Assembly: GCA_029204225.1 (NCBI GenBank)
Contig: CM055113.1
Location: 10,192,364-10,256,363, forward strand
Reading direction: 5' to 3'
DNA: 64,000 bases
Origin: Diphasiastrum complanatum
Lineage: Eukaryota > Streptophyta > Lycopodiopsida > Lycopodiales > Lycopodiaceae
The number at the start of each line of letters is the position of its first letter. Within the stretch, counting starts at the first letter, position 1. Under the pieces are notes generated by a model, which worked only from the letters and a program-made list of their open reading frames with translations, searched no databases and was not told the DNA's origin. Of the stretch, positions 47,446 to 58,485 are shown one piece after another. The translations under genes were made by a program, and so were the position numbers.

Positions 47446-49886
47446 ATAAGACAAGGTTTAGTGTCGAGCAAAGCAATACAAGGTTTAGTGTCCAGCAAAG
47501 CAAGAAAGGATGATGACTTGTTATTATGAACACGGTATCACTTAAGGACACCTTTGTACATACATCTTAGATATGATCGGTGCAGTGCGTGTACGAGGCC
47601 GAGAATTCTGAATTGTGAGCACTGAGCAGTGAGTATCAATGCGAGTCGTGTCGACTGTCGATAGCGAAAATTCAGAGTCACTTATGACGTTAGAAGTCAA
47701 ATACGACTAGTTACTAGAACTTGGATGTGTAAAGGATAGGCGCACTTTCTTTATTGGGAGCTTCAGAGGTTTGGAGCTTGGAGCCTGGAGGATTACAGAT
47801 AAATGTGTGTATTAATTTCTACATTGTACTGAGATGTGCATGTGACGAAGAAAGCTCTCTAGAAGTATCTGCTTCTCGTGCCTTTTGTGACTTGTCTGTC
47901 TGTTCTTTCAGTTATAATATCCTGTCTGTCTGTGTTCTAACTTCTTTCCATTACCAACAACTTACCACGCTAAAATGTTTCCGAACAATGACAGGCCATG
48001 ACATTTGCTTACTACTTCGGAGACCAAGAAGGAGCTAGATTTGTACTAAACAAGAATTGTATCTATGTATCTATCTATATATGTATGTCTCTATTTAAAT
48101 GTGTGTATATATATAGGTATATAATATTTACTTGAGGCATACCTCTTTCAAGTTCGGTGACGATAGGGTGTCTTAGTTTTGGTTTCATCTTCCTGCTATA
48201 CAGTTCAAATAAACATGATTTACTTAGACATGTTCAAAGTTCAAATTACCCTTTAGCCTTCCGCTTGATTTTCAAACTCTCGCATGCACGGAGCTGTACA
48301 AAGTGGCAGATTATCTGCAGTAGTGAAGTTACCGTGCCATTTGCGACTTCTTTCTGACCATCGAGGACAAGTACGCGTATTTTTTTCTTGTGAGGGGTTT
48401 CTTTGGATTGCGACATTGAAACGAGGCAGTGGGCACGTAGTGATCTACAACAATATGTCATTACGGACACGTTCTGATTTGATACGGAAAAAGCCAAAGA
48501 CGGACAAGGATTTTCTGATAGCAATTGCATCATGCGAGACTAAGAAAGGCCAACGTTTTGGAACTCTTGCATGGCTCTAGTACAGTCAGATAAGCAACAC
48601 TCACACGTCAAGGAGTGGACAGTGCCTAAACTCAAGATACAATTGCATTTTAACAGTAACTTAGTTGATGATGTATTTCGTCTCTCGAGCTAGCTATCGA
48701 GACACTTGTAAGCTGCTGTAGAGTTGGAGACTTGAGAGTAACTTTGATTACATATGTCTTTTAGGATATTAAGGCCATTGTAGATACTAGGGCGTATCAA
48801 AGATAACTTCAAATTGATTTTTCATCATTCTGATCAAACTCCAAAACCCAACTGGCATCTTCTACTGGTGCAAATAGTCTTTCCAAGGTGGTTCTTGGAA
48901 ACTTCAATCGTAAATAGCACGATAATAGAAGATGCATATTTTATTATGTCGACGACTTCAATATTTGTATCGTGTTTCAAAACACGGGCCACGCCGCCAC
49001 GGCCAAAACCAACGGCCAACTAAGAAAAAGATCTGACTTAAATGTTCTGCATTAGGCAAGAGATGACTGACACGTCTCGTCGTATGTATGTAAAATTGAA
49101 GTTTACCACTCAGTTGATCATTAAATATAAGCAAATATTGCGCACTGATTGCTCATTTGTGATACAAATGGCTGCGCAATATAGATGATAAATTGAACTT
49201 GATACTGAAAGATGCTCGTGCCAGCCTTTTGGAGCCGGAAATTTGACAAGCAGCAAAAGAATATTATAAAGGAAGAAGAGCATCCCATAAAGATACAAAT
49301 CACGTTCAGAGAAAAAGAATACAAATCAGATAGATCGTATTAAACTCTATGACAAAGTATGCTTGTAAATAAACAGTGCAATCTAAATATTTTTTCTTAC
49401 GAGTCTACCGTATTATCTGCTTACAATGTGGCAAATAAAAATGCTTACCCACACTACGTTCTTAATCGCAGTTTACGTAGTATGTAGTATCCCTTTAAAT
49501 ACGTATTCGGACCAGCGGCGATCATTTCCCAGTCAGTTCTTCAGGTAGCTGACTTAATCTATGTTCTGAGTTGCAGCTTGATCTGCAAGATAAACTCAGA
49601 CGACGATCTTGGCATATGTATGATAGGAGAATATGGCTTCTCTGGTTGACATCAAGCTACTTAGCTTAAGTCCAAAGAAACTTCTCCATCTTACATGAAG
49701 CTTTTTTTCTGGTTGAATGTGATGCGCATAGAAAACTTAGGCAGTAACACCGATCTTTGAAGTAGATTGTGCTGATTAGCACCTCCGGATGCCAAGTCCC
49801 AGAAATCAATTACATTGTTGCTCCATATGGGTGAATATGCAATATTTACACCCCATGACGCATAGTAGAAATGCCTTTTAGCATGG
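47446..49886. other. Mostly unique-looking DNA, no gene assigned
   Basis: No transposon motifs were seen. GC is more even than in the flanks, and frames of up to about 98 codons occur on both strands (for example 48,284-48,580 plus, 48,246-48,533 minus) without recognised domains. Short (TATC/TATA) repeats lie near 48,060-48,125. Confidence 0.4.
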
Positions 49887-50222
49887 CTATTTGCCATTTA
49901 GCCTGATGACTTTGAACTTTTGCTCAGTGCTAGCATACGCCAACAACAATTGTCTTTGGGCTAAGCATCCAATATGAAGTGCATGATAGTTTATCTTTTC
50001 ACATTCACAAAGGTCTTTTTTAAGCTCCAATATGTGTGACTTTAAATCATTCCTAAGCTGCAAGAATATAGCAAAAATGCTCCACTTCTGGTTTACAGAC
50101 AAGTGCATGTAAGAAAGCTTTGAGTTGCAATTGACTGGTTGAATAGAACCGCTTGGAGGACGCAATGGAAGAAGCACTGCAACGCCATGATGTTTACGAT
50201 AGTCGCCCTTGTAACTTGACAC
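49887..50222 (-). CDS. Hypothetical 3' exon of a host gene
   Basis: This is a 111-codon minus-strand frame with no recognised domain. The part LRNDLKSHILELKKDLCECE, KINYHALHIGCLAQRQLLLA, YASTEQKFKVIRLNGK has a normal protein-like composition and ends in TAG. A good 3' splice site (CTATATTCTTGCAG) lies just before LRNDLK at 50,057/50,058, so the real exon may be 49,887-50,057. The upstream part of the frame (MSSYKGDYRKHHGVAV) may or may not be coding. A 33-nt candidate exon lies upstream at 50,584-50,616. No transposon motifs occur here, so it may be part of a genuine gene. Confidence 0.3.
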   Translation of the reverse strand: MSSYKGDYRKHHGVAVLLPLRPPSGSIQPVNCNSKLSYMHLSVNQKWSIFAIFLQLRNDLKSHILELKKDLCECEKINYHALHIGCLAQRQLLLAYASTEQKFKVIRLNGK

Positions 50223-50299
50223 AAAGACGGGAGAGGGATGGAACTAGTGCGCAGTTGAAGTTCGTCGAAAATAACGCAAATGGGCTTGCTACTTTGTGA

Positions 50300-50300
<1 letters not shown>

Positions 50301-50385
<85 letters not shown>
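50301..50385. repeat. Compound microsatellite (TG)22 and (AG)n
   Basis: TG repeat at 50,301-50,344, a short AGTGTG link, then AG repeat to 50,385. Confidence 0.97.
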
Positions 50386-50390
<5 letters not shown>

Positions 50391-50583
50391 CTTCTTCAAC
50401 TTTCATAACTTTTAAATGCATTCCGAAAGTTAGTTAGCTCAAGATTGTAGCTTGTGAAGTGTGATACAATTGTAATTATTTTGAAAGAGCCTCAAACAAA
50501 AAAACACTAATCTCTCACATATCTACAAAGCAGAAACCAATTTTGTTAACAAAATCATAACTATATGATTGGAAGGTGCTTAC

Positions 50584-50616
50584 CGCTTTTAGTTTATCTT
50601 TAATCTTCAGCCACAG
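50584..50616 (-). other. Candidate 33-nt micro-exon
   Basis: On the minus strand an acceptor AAATACCTGCAG precedes 33 nt encoding LWLKIKDKLKA, and a donor GTAAGC follows. Both splice signals are good, but so short an exon can occur by chance. Confidence 0.25.
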
Positions 50617-51193
50617 CTGCAGGTATTTAATGTATCAAGCTTCAGAGGAATGACCTGGGATTGTGGCCCTATTCCTACTCAGGCACCATCATGACCTCCA
50701 GTTTCATCGATGGAGTAATTATAAAGTCTCGCAACGTGCAAGGGACAAACTTTAGGAGCATGATGTGGTCCGGCGCTCGGTCCCTACTGCCACTTTCATC
50801 CCTTAGCGTCAACAGCAACAACACGAATAAGATATTCTTGTAGCTTGCAAAAAAAATACAGCATCAATCAATGATCATGCTTGCAGCTTGTTGTTTGCTG
50901 AAAGCAACGTCTAGCCCAATAAACATCTACAACACTCCTCTAAGCTCTTATTTATTCACTTGCTATAACAACAGAAGTATTCCAATGCACATACGGAGGT
51001 CTGGCTTCTGGACTGTCAAGGAGATTCAACTTTCAAGAGAACCTGCCGATCTCTCGTGCTCATCGGAATTTGTGAAACTGAGTATATTTTTGTTTGTTTG
51101 ATCACTAGGTGGAATATGAAGTGCCAGTGCACGTCAAATCCAAATGTTATTGGTGGTCACATTTAATGTAGGAGCCAGGACGGCGTGGTGATT
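50617..51193. other. No gene assigned
   Basis: Frames at 50,661-50,843 (plus) and an overlapping open minus frame contain no known motif. Slightly GC-richer than the surroundings. Confidence 0.35.
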
Positions 51194-51227
51194 CCCACCC
51201 CACCCCACCCCACCCCACCCCACCCAC
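51194..51227. repeat. (CCCCA)n short tandem repeat
   Basis: About six CCCCA units plus a CCCA remainder. The other strand, (TGGGG)n, has at least six runs of four G and could form a G-quadruplex. Confidence 0.9.
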
Positions 51228-52520
51228 CAAGGGTCCTGCCCCCCTCCTTCCTTCCGCTTTGGCATTTCCTTTTTAGGCCCTGGCCCTGGCAGGTTGAGAA
51301 TATTGAGTCATAACAATTGCCACGTGTAAGTGAAGCGAGGGCAGCGGGCACATGGGCCCCGCCCACTACTACTTTCCAACAAATATTTAAAAGTGAAGTG
51401 TAGGGGCAGTTGGATGAGTGTAGGCTGTAGTAGGGTGTGGCGTGGTGAGATGGGGGAGAGAGGATCTTAGATGGTGAGTGGTGGGTGAGTGGTGGCGGTG
51501 CATGCGTGCCGAGAGTAGAGTAGAGTAGAGACGAGACTCTTTTTGATCTCAAACTCTTGCAACTTTTCCAAATCAACCGCAATGAGCCTTGAAGTTCCTT
51601 CTATGCCTAGGTTTGAGCTAGCCAGCCTTGTAACTCAACTTGCGATTGAAGCAAAACTCCTCAATAAAAAATTTTGGGGAGCTGGGCTCCAAGGGCATTT
51701 CACCCACTAAGTGCTTTTGCCCTTGCTCCTTGTGACTCAATTAAATATGATGCCGTGTGATTGAAGCAAAACTTCTCAATTAAAAAATATGTATAGGGGA
51801 AAGTCATGGATGGCCCTTGCACATCCTAAGGCCTTTTTAAAATGTGAATACCTCGGTGTTCTCACATGAGTGAAACCCCACAAAAACCAAGGGTTGGGGA
51901 TTTCCTCAACGTAAAGATTGTTTTAATTACTTTCTTTTTTATTATGTTATGATTTTTTACCAAAAGCATTATGCTCGTAAAGCCCATGGGCTTAACATGT
52001 GTAATGTCACATGTCAATGCAGGCAAGAAATTTTGCTATTTAAAGTTTTGCAAAACATACGAAAAAAAATGTCAAAAGCTTTTGACGAGATGAAATTTAA
52101 TTTTTCTCCTAAGATGAGTTAAAATGAAAAGGTATGTCCTCAAGGTAGCGAATCTTTCATGTTGCCAAGACCCAAACTTAAAGACAAGACTATGTATAGG
52201 GTATTGGACCTTGGTAAGGGGGCAACAAGCTACATGAGTGGACATATATGCCAAGCCTTGCATTGGATAAGGCATATGTGGTGGCCACCCAATAGCAATA
52301 TGACTAGATTCAGTATGATTTAATTTCACTATCAACAATATGACTAGATTCAATGCATCTAACATTCAAATTTGAATGTGCCCAAACTAAAGCTCCTAAC
52401 TTTCTCACACTTTTCAAAAGTGGTAACTTAAATGAAATTAGACTAAAATAACTTTCATAAAGTTTATTTTTAAGTCTAAATGCATTTTGGCTTAATATTG
52501 ACGATTAACCAAAATGACTA
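51228..52520. other. Possible gene start region, otherwise unassigned
   Basis: A small frame at 51,582-51,710 (42 codons, starting MSLEVPSMPRFELASLVTQL) follows an AATATTTAAAAG sequence at about 51,382, but nothing identifies it. A partial repeat of its CTCAACTTGCGATTGAAGCA block occurs near 51,740. The remainder is AT-rich with no signal. Confidence 0.3.
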
Positions 52521-52559
52521 AACTTGACTAAACTATTTGAGATTTTTCACACTCCCTCT

Positions 52560-53010
52560 TCAACTAGTTTTGGCATAGTTGCATCTTGTGCCTCGGCCAA
52601 GGAGGCTTGGAACTCCTTAAAAGAGATTTATGAATCCAAGAATACCTCTAGAGTGCTTATGCTAAGGAATAGAGTTCTTCAAAGCATTAGAGGAAGCGAT
52701 GAGAGTGCTCAAGAGTATGCCTCGAGGATAAAATCTCTCAATAAAGAACTTTCCATCATAAGTGAGAGTATCCAAGATGATGAGCTTTTGCAAATCATCT
52801 TAAATGGTCTTGGAGATAAGTTCTCTAATCTAGTACAAAGGTTTGCAATTCAAGATTCTCTACCTTCTACTGACAAGCTCCATAGTGTGCTTGTGGCTGA
52901 GGAGAGTAGAATCCTTCATGTCAAACAAAGGATTGGTTCCTTGAACTTACATGATGGAGATGACATTCCAAAAGGATTTCTTCTCAACTCTTGTACCTTT
53001 TGTAAAAAGT
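52560..53010 (+). pseudogene. Copia Gag fragment
   Basis: ASAKEAWNSLKEIYESKNTS, MLRNRVLQSIRGSDES, EYASRIKSLNKELSIISESI and LLQIILNGLGDKFSNLVQRF match the UBN2-type copia Gag core. The N-terminus and zinc knuckle are missing. Near 53,010 the sense changes: the continuing plus-strand frame (to 53,156) is antisense to a pre-integrase fragment, so its last 45 or so residues are not Gag. Confidence 0.8.
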
Positions 53011-53029
53011 CTATTCTAATAGCAAGTGA

Positions 53030-53275
53030 TCAAGAATGTAGAATAGATGGAGTGGAGAGTGTCTTTGGAAGGCCGAGATCAAGATCCTTTGTGCATAGCA
53101 TCTCCATTGATTTGAAGTTGGGATGGCCCAACCTCTTATGCCAAAGCTCCACTTGATTAAGCTCCTCTTTAGCCATGTTCACACTTCCAAGAAATACATT
53201 AGCATCAAGCTTAAAAAGCCTTCCTTGCTTGAATCCTTTTACAATGCAAGTATCATTCATCATTATGGAGCAAAC
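53030..53275 (-). pseudogene. Copia pre-integrase fragment (minus)
   Basis: GFKQGRLFKLDANVFLG, ELNQVELWHKRLGHPNFKSM and EMLCTKDLDLGLP match the copia GAG-pre-integrase module (LWH.RLGH.....L). It abuts plus-strand gag at about 53,020, an inversion or a second insertion. Confidence 0.8.
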
Positions 53276-53539
53276 ACCTTACTTAAAATGGACATCTAAA
53301 CATCATCCATCAATTTTCCCCATCAAAGTGAGTGTAGGAACATAGGGTACATTTTAAATATCTACTCTTTTAGAGGATTCCAAGACTTAAGTCACACAAC
53401 AGAGGTACATCTACAACATTTTAGTCAAATATAATTTGATCAATTGCAAAGTAGCTCTCTCGCCAATGGAACCAGGACTCAAATTGTCAAAGGACCAGTG
53501 TCCTCAAATAATTTACGAGAAGCAGCAGATGCGTGAGTA

Positions 53540-54190
53540 TCCTTACCATTCTATTATAAGATCTCTTATGTATGCCATGATCCAGACATTGCTTTTGTAG
53601 TCAGCTCTCTCAATCAGTTTAGGACTAATCTTGGTGTAACACATTGGAAGGCTCTCATCAGAGTCATGAGATATCTTCGAGCTACTATGGACTTTTGCAT
53701 TTGTTATGGAGCAGTCGACAATGACAAACTCAATTTCCTCAGTGATTACACAGATGCGAGTTGGGCAGGAGATGTAGACACTCGTAAATCTACTTCCAGA
53801 TTTACATTCTTCCTCAACAATGATCCAATTTCCTGGAACAATCGTAGGCAATCTTCGATAGCTCTATCTTCCACTGAATCAGAGTATATCACAGCCTCTC
53901 AAGCTACAAAGAAAGCAATTTGGTTGAGAAACTTACTTTCAGATATCGGTCTGAATCAATATGCTCCGATGACATTATTTTGTGATAATCAAAGTGCCAT
54001 TTCATTCCAAGAGTAAGCACATTGAATTGAAGTATCATTTCGTCAGAAGCAAAGTTCTTGATGAAGAGGTCAGATTACAGTACTGTAGAATGCAAGATAT
54101 GAAAGCTGATATTTTTACCAAAGCATTTAGTTTGGATACACATAGAAGATTCAGTGTAGAACTAAGTTTGAAGGTCATGGCATTCAAGGA
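53540..54190 (+). pseudogene. Copia RT end and RNase H
   Basis: Degenerate RT tail (SALSISLGLILV with stops) is followed at 53,666-54,016 by RYLRATMDFCICYGAVDNDK, YTDASWAGDVDTRKSTSRFT, ISWNNRRQSSIALSSTESEY and CDNQSAISF. After a frameshift at about 54,005 come HSKSKHIELKYHFVRSKVLD and MKADIFTKAFSLDTHRRF. This is a full RNase H apart from the shift; the TDAS Asp and ESEY Glu are intact. It ends 18 bp before a polypurine tract and LTR. Confidence 0.9.
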
Positions 54191-54195
54191 TTCAG

Positions 54196-55350
54196 ATTAA
54201 AGGGGAGTGTTGGATTATTCTCCTTCTTACCAATCGACTAATCGGTTTTAATTTTCATCCATTGTTTTATCCGGTTCTACGATTTTTTCCTTCTTTTACA
54301 GTCTACAGTTTTACAAGTGTTTTTACACAATCTGCAAAATTACACAGAGTTTTACCACAGTGTCGCATTTCATATTCTCTCACTTCGGCTTTCTCACCTG
54401 TCAGGAAATACACGGAGTTTTACCTTAGTGCTACTTTGGTTTTTTATCTTGGCGAAGCTATCGCCTGTCAGGAATGTCGTGTAAAAATGTAGTGTTGCTT
54501 TTCGCATTTTTTCGCCTGTCAGGATTTGCAAGCAAATATGTAGAGTCGCATTTTTCACTTGACAAAATGTCGCACTTTTTGCTTTCTCCAAAGAGCCTCA
54601 AAAGTTAAGGAAATGACTCTGGCAAAGTGTAGGACAATCCTAAATCAGTTTTTAAGGCACTATCGCGTTTTTTGCAAAATCCCGATACTGTCGCCTTTTG
54701 CAATAGTGTCGTCTGTGGCTGTTTTAGTTCATTTTTTTTGCAGAAGTGACAGTTTGGTTCATTTATGCAGACAGAACGTTTACGGCCAATTTCACTACTT
54801 ATCAACAATCAATGACAAGGAACCGGATGGATGCCAGCGGATATCAACCAACTGGCAATCACAATTGATGACCTAATTTCTTAGTATCAATAGCCGATCA
54901 TATTCATATAGTTAAAAAAAAATGTAAGCAGTTTAATATCAGCAAGTATTGCAAGTTAGCTCTTTATCAAGCTTTTAAGCTTGAACTCTCTTGAGCATTC
55001 TAGCTCAGTTTTAGAGTTATATTTTAGAGTTGCTATTGCGCTATTGCTTATCAGCATAGCTGCTTGTTATCAGACTTATCCTCAGTTACTCAGAGACAAC
55101 TTAGAGTGCGTGGTTTTTATCCGCTCATGTTTTGCGCTCATTAGCATCTGATTTTATTTTTCTGAATCAATACATATCTTTTATTGCATTCAGTATATGT
55201 CAGAATGCATGCATCTATGTATTTCCTTTATAACTTATTAAATTGTCTAATTATTCAATACTGCATGTTTGGTTACGTAATCACTTAGTATCTAGCGATT
55301 TCAAAGTTAGTTGCTAAAGATTGAACGTGATTCCCATCAATACTGCTTTG
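54196..55350 (+). repeat. Copia 3' LTR with polypurine tract
   Basis: ATTAAAGGGGAG (54,196-54,207) precedes TGTTGGATTATTCTCC at 54,208. The LTR is partly duplicated at 11,200-11,560. Its first 350 bp repeat a TCGC(A/C)TTTT...CCTGTCAGGA theme. The 3' end, near 55,350, is uncertain. Confidence 0.65.
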
Positions 55351-55419
55351 TTCAATTTTTTATAGGCATAGTCATGCACTGGAAGTAGGAAGTTTCCGCT
55401 AGGATTATCTAGCCTATTT

Positions 55420-55992
55420 TTGACAGTCCTCTCTGCACACAGAGAAGGAAATTTATATATCTTGAGTCACGATTATTCACTTTCTATGAGTAATTTAGAT
55501 GCTCACATATGGCATCAAAGATTAGGACACTTGAGCATTAGGTCTATCTTGTATATGCATCATAATAGCATGGTCAAGGATATGAGAACTAATGTTGTCT
55601 CCACAAGAAGTCAGACTATCTTTAAAATGTGCTTACTAGAAAAACAACCTAGGTCAAGATTTTCTAAAGGATAAGCCAAAAGGGCTAAGTCTATTTTTGA
55701 ATTAATCCATAGTACTATGAGTTATGTGGTCCTATGAGTGTGCCCTTTCTTTGTTCATATTTCATCACCTTTATTGATGACCTCTCCAGATTCACTAGAA
55801 TTATGTTTATCCAGAACAAGTATGAGGCATTCAACTATTTCAGAGAATTTAAACAGTTTGCTGAGACTCAAACTAGTCAGAGGATCAAGATCCATCAGTC
55901 TGATTCTAGGGAGAGTATATGTCTGATGAAATGGTAGACTATTACATACCTATGTAGCTAGCAGGACTTCAGACCCCTATTAGTCCATTTAG
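55420..55992 (+). pseudogene. Copia pre-integrase and integrase start
   Basis: SNLDAHIWHQRLGHLSIRSI (pre-integrase) is followed by KMCLLEKQPRSRFSKG and, after stops, MSVPFLCSYFITFIDDLSRF, RIMFIQNKYEAFNYFREFKQ and FAETQTSQRIKIHQSD, an integrase core start. It breaks off before the second catalytic Asp and joins an LTR at 55,993 through TGGTAGACTATTACATACCT, the same junction as in the minus-strand copy near 14,330-14,390. Confidence 0.8.
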
Positions 55993-57007
55993 TGTTGGGG
56001 GCTACATGGCAAGGGACCCTTAAGATTAAGGGTATGTGCCCTTGGATAAGGACAGGCAAGTGACTATACCTTAGTCAGAGGTATGGAGTCATAAGACCCT
56101 TGGATAAGGGTTATCCGCAGGATTAAGAGTAGGTGCCTTAGATAAAGGTACAAGTGTCCTTGATTAAGGGTAGGTAGGTGTCTATGCCTTGGATGGAGGT
56201 ATGGAACCTAGAAAGGTCTTAGAAAGTCATTGGATGACTATATTTCTAAACCTTGGGCCTTAACCTTGAACCATATCCTTTATTGGTCTTGGACCAAAGT
56301 ATACAAGCACAACTTGGGCAATGGGTCCTAGTAGGAGGGTGCCCTCCTAAAGGGTCCATTGAGTTTCAAGTTCCACAAGAATCGTAATCAAAGAGTCATA
56401 AGTTATGGAAGATGCCTGATGACCTTCCATAAGCCTATGAAGGCTCTTGAACTCCTCTAGGCCTCTCTCTTTCTCATTGGATGTGCATGGAACTCCATAG
56501 CGTATTAAAGAGAACTAAATGCCATCTATATAAGAGGAGTAGGGTGCCCATTGGAAGGGAGAGAGATCTCTTTTGCTTACCTTGCTTATGCTCTAATGTG
56601 GCTACTAGTGTGTAGAGTAATTCTTGTGTGTAGTATGCTAAAGGTTTGGATCTTGCTTATGGTATGGGACATAAGTAGGATTTGGATCTTGAGTAAACTA
56701 TGGTTTGTTGTGATATGCTTGTGATCTGTTTATGGTTAGCAAGGGGGTGCTAGATAGGTCTTGCTTGGAGCTTGGATCTAGCTATTGTTGGGTGGTGAAT
56801 ACTTGAGGCCAGCTAATTATCTTCCTTTGTGTTTAAGAGTAGGGACACAGGTGGAGGAGAGATCCTTGGAGGCTTGAAGATCCTTACTTGCAGGTGGAGG
56901 CATCCTAGCTTGGAGTTAGAGAAACATCTTGGAGCTTGTAGGTTGCTTGGAGAATATTTGGAGGCTCTACCTTGGACTTGGAGGACTTTCTCCTTTTTAC
57001 TTGTTAA
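55993..57007 (+). repeat. Copia LTR (5' LTR position), about 1 kb
   Basis: It begins TGTTGGGGGCTACATGGC and ends shortly before the primer-binding site at 57,010. It contains a TATA box and many CTTGGAT-type short repeats (TTGGATAAGG...). A partial minus copy is at 13,700-14,326. Confidence 0.7.
56527..56534 (+). promoter_or_regulatory. TATA box of the LTR promoter
   Basis: TATATAAG about 535 bp into the LTR, also conserved in the copy near 13,795, where transcription of the element would start about 30 bp downstream. Confidence 0.55.
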
Positions 57008-57009
57008 AG

Positions 57010-57021
57010 TGGTATCAGAGC
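57010..57021 (+). other. Primer-binding site, initiator tRNA-Met
   Basis: TGGTATCAGAGC, an exact plant tRNA-Met primer site, just after the LTR. Confidence 0.9.
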
Positions 57022-58019
57022 TAGACAAAGGATGGTAACTTTTCTAAACTTCTTCAAATTCTATTAAGATCACCGATTAATTTTTTTTTTTTTGGGGGAA
57101 GATTATTGGCTTTCCTAGTTGTAGAAAGCTTGTCGTTGGAGTACCCAATGAATCTATTCTTTTTAAGAAAAGAGTAGTGATCCTTATAGAATTGTTTAGG
57201 GGCTGATTTTTTATCATGTTAGAGAAGTTTTAAAGTGGGCTTTGAGTTTTTAAAAAAATTTAAAAAAGGATTGTGGGATGGTTAGAGGAAGTCTTCCTCT
57301 AAATACACAAACTTGTTTTTGCAAAAAGATTGATTCTAGCTATGTGTTTTGATCAAAACTAGTGTTTCTTTTGCATAAATGAAGTGTTTGAAATTTTGAT
57401 TTTCATTTTGAAGTTCTATTTTTCAGACTTGTAAATCTGAAAATCAGATCTGAAAAGTGAAGTTTTCATCCAAACTTCATTAGTTACACCTTTCTATCTC
57501 CTAATTTCATGAAGATGGCAATGTAGGAAAGGAATGGTAGTGTAACTTTGTGTATAAAACAAGTTTTGAAATTCTATTTTTTGTCATTATAAAGTTCTGA
57601 TTTTCAGACCTGTAAATCATCAGATCTGAAACTTGAAGTTTTTATAAAGCTTCATTAATTTTCCTTTCCTAGACACTAGTTTCATTGGATTTTGAGATGT
57701 AGAATAGTGAGAAATGTGAAAATTTTGGTTTCTTTTGTAATGACAAATAGAAATGGAGATGGATTGGGATCTTTATGTAAACCTTAGCTTGAGCCTTGGA
57801 TTTAGTTAATTGAAGTATACATAAAGATTTGATTTTCATTTTGCTTCAGATTAAGGCAAAGGTAGCTTGTTAATGTTGTTCTCTTAAGCTTGGATTGAGC
57901 TTGCAAATAGTAGGCTTGGATTGAGCTTACAAACAATAAGATTGAATGAGTAGAAATAAAGTGCTCCCCATACAATCAACTATCGCTAATGCTTTATCGA
58001 TCACACTATATAAGTTTGC
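57022..58019 (+). other. Copia leader, non-coding, with a two-copy repeat
   Basis: No Gag motif. An imperfect direct repeat of about 170 bp occurs at 57,400-57,560 and 57,570-57,735 (GAAGTTCTATTTTTCAGAC... and AAAGTTCTGATTTTCAGACC...). Confidence 0.5.
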
Positions 58020-58485
58020 GAATCGTAATGACCACCCTTGACTTTCTTGGGACGATCAACATTGTGATCATTAGTGGATGAATTGTCATCAGCTTTAGGA
58101 GCAATAGGTTTCACACCCAAATGGTTGAAACCACTTTCACCGTCTGCTCTTTATTTTTAAAGGTGAGTTTTCCAGTACCCTAGTTGTGAATCACTTGCAT
58201 GACTCTCAACCAAGGTCTTCCCAATAAGACTCGATAGGTAGAAGGAAAATCTGTAATTTCCATGACCACAAAGGTGATCACAAATTGCACTCTTATTACC
58301 TTTATTGGTATATCCTCAAATACACCTTTTGGTTGTACACAAGATTGATCAACTAGTTTGATAGCAAAATTCGCCAATTTAAGCCCGTGTAGATGCCATT
58401 TTTGATACAAGATCGTGTAAGTCAAATTTACTTCGGATCCTCCATCTACCACTACTGCTTCATCCTCATATCGCTTGTGCTTGAT
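58020..58485 (-). pseudogene. Gypsy retropepsin fragment
   Basis: YEDEAVVVDGGSEVNLTYTI and YRVLLGRPWLRVMQ fit the two halves of a gypsy retropepsin (VDSGSEVN... and ...ILGRPWL); the catalytic triplet is DGG here, as in some plant families where it may be defunct. A Lys/Asn-rich tail follows with stops. It begins within the TNP2 transposase reading, showing that the retroelement piece was joined to a transposase gene. Confidence 0.6.

Noticed and set aside
51194-51227. Telomere-type repeat
   Set aside because: The unit CCCCA/TGGGG differs from the plant TTTAGGG repeat and is only about six units long.
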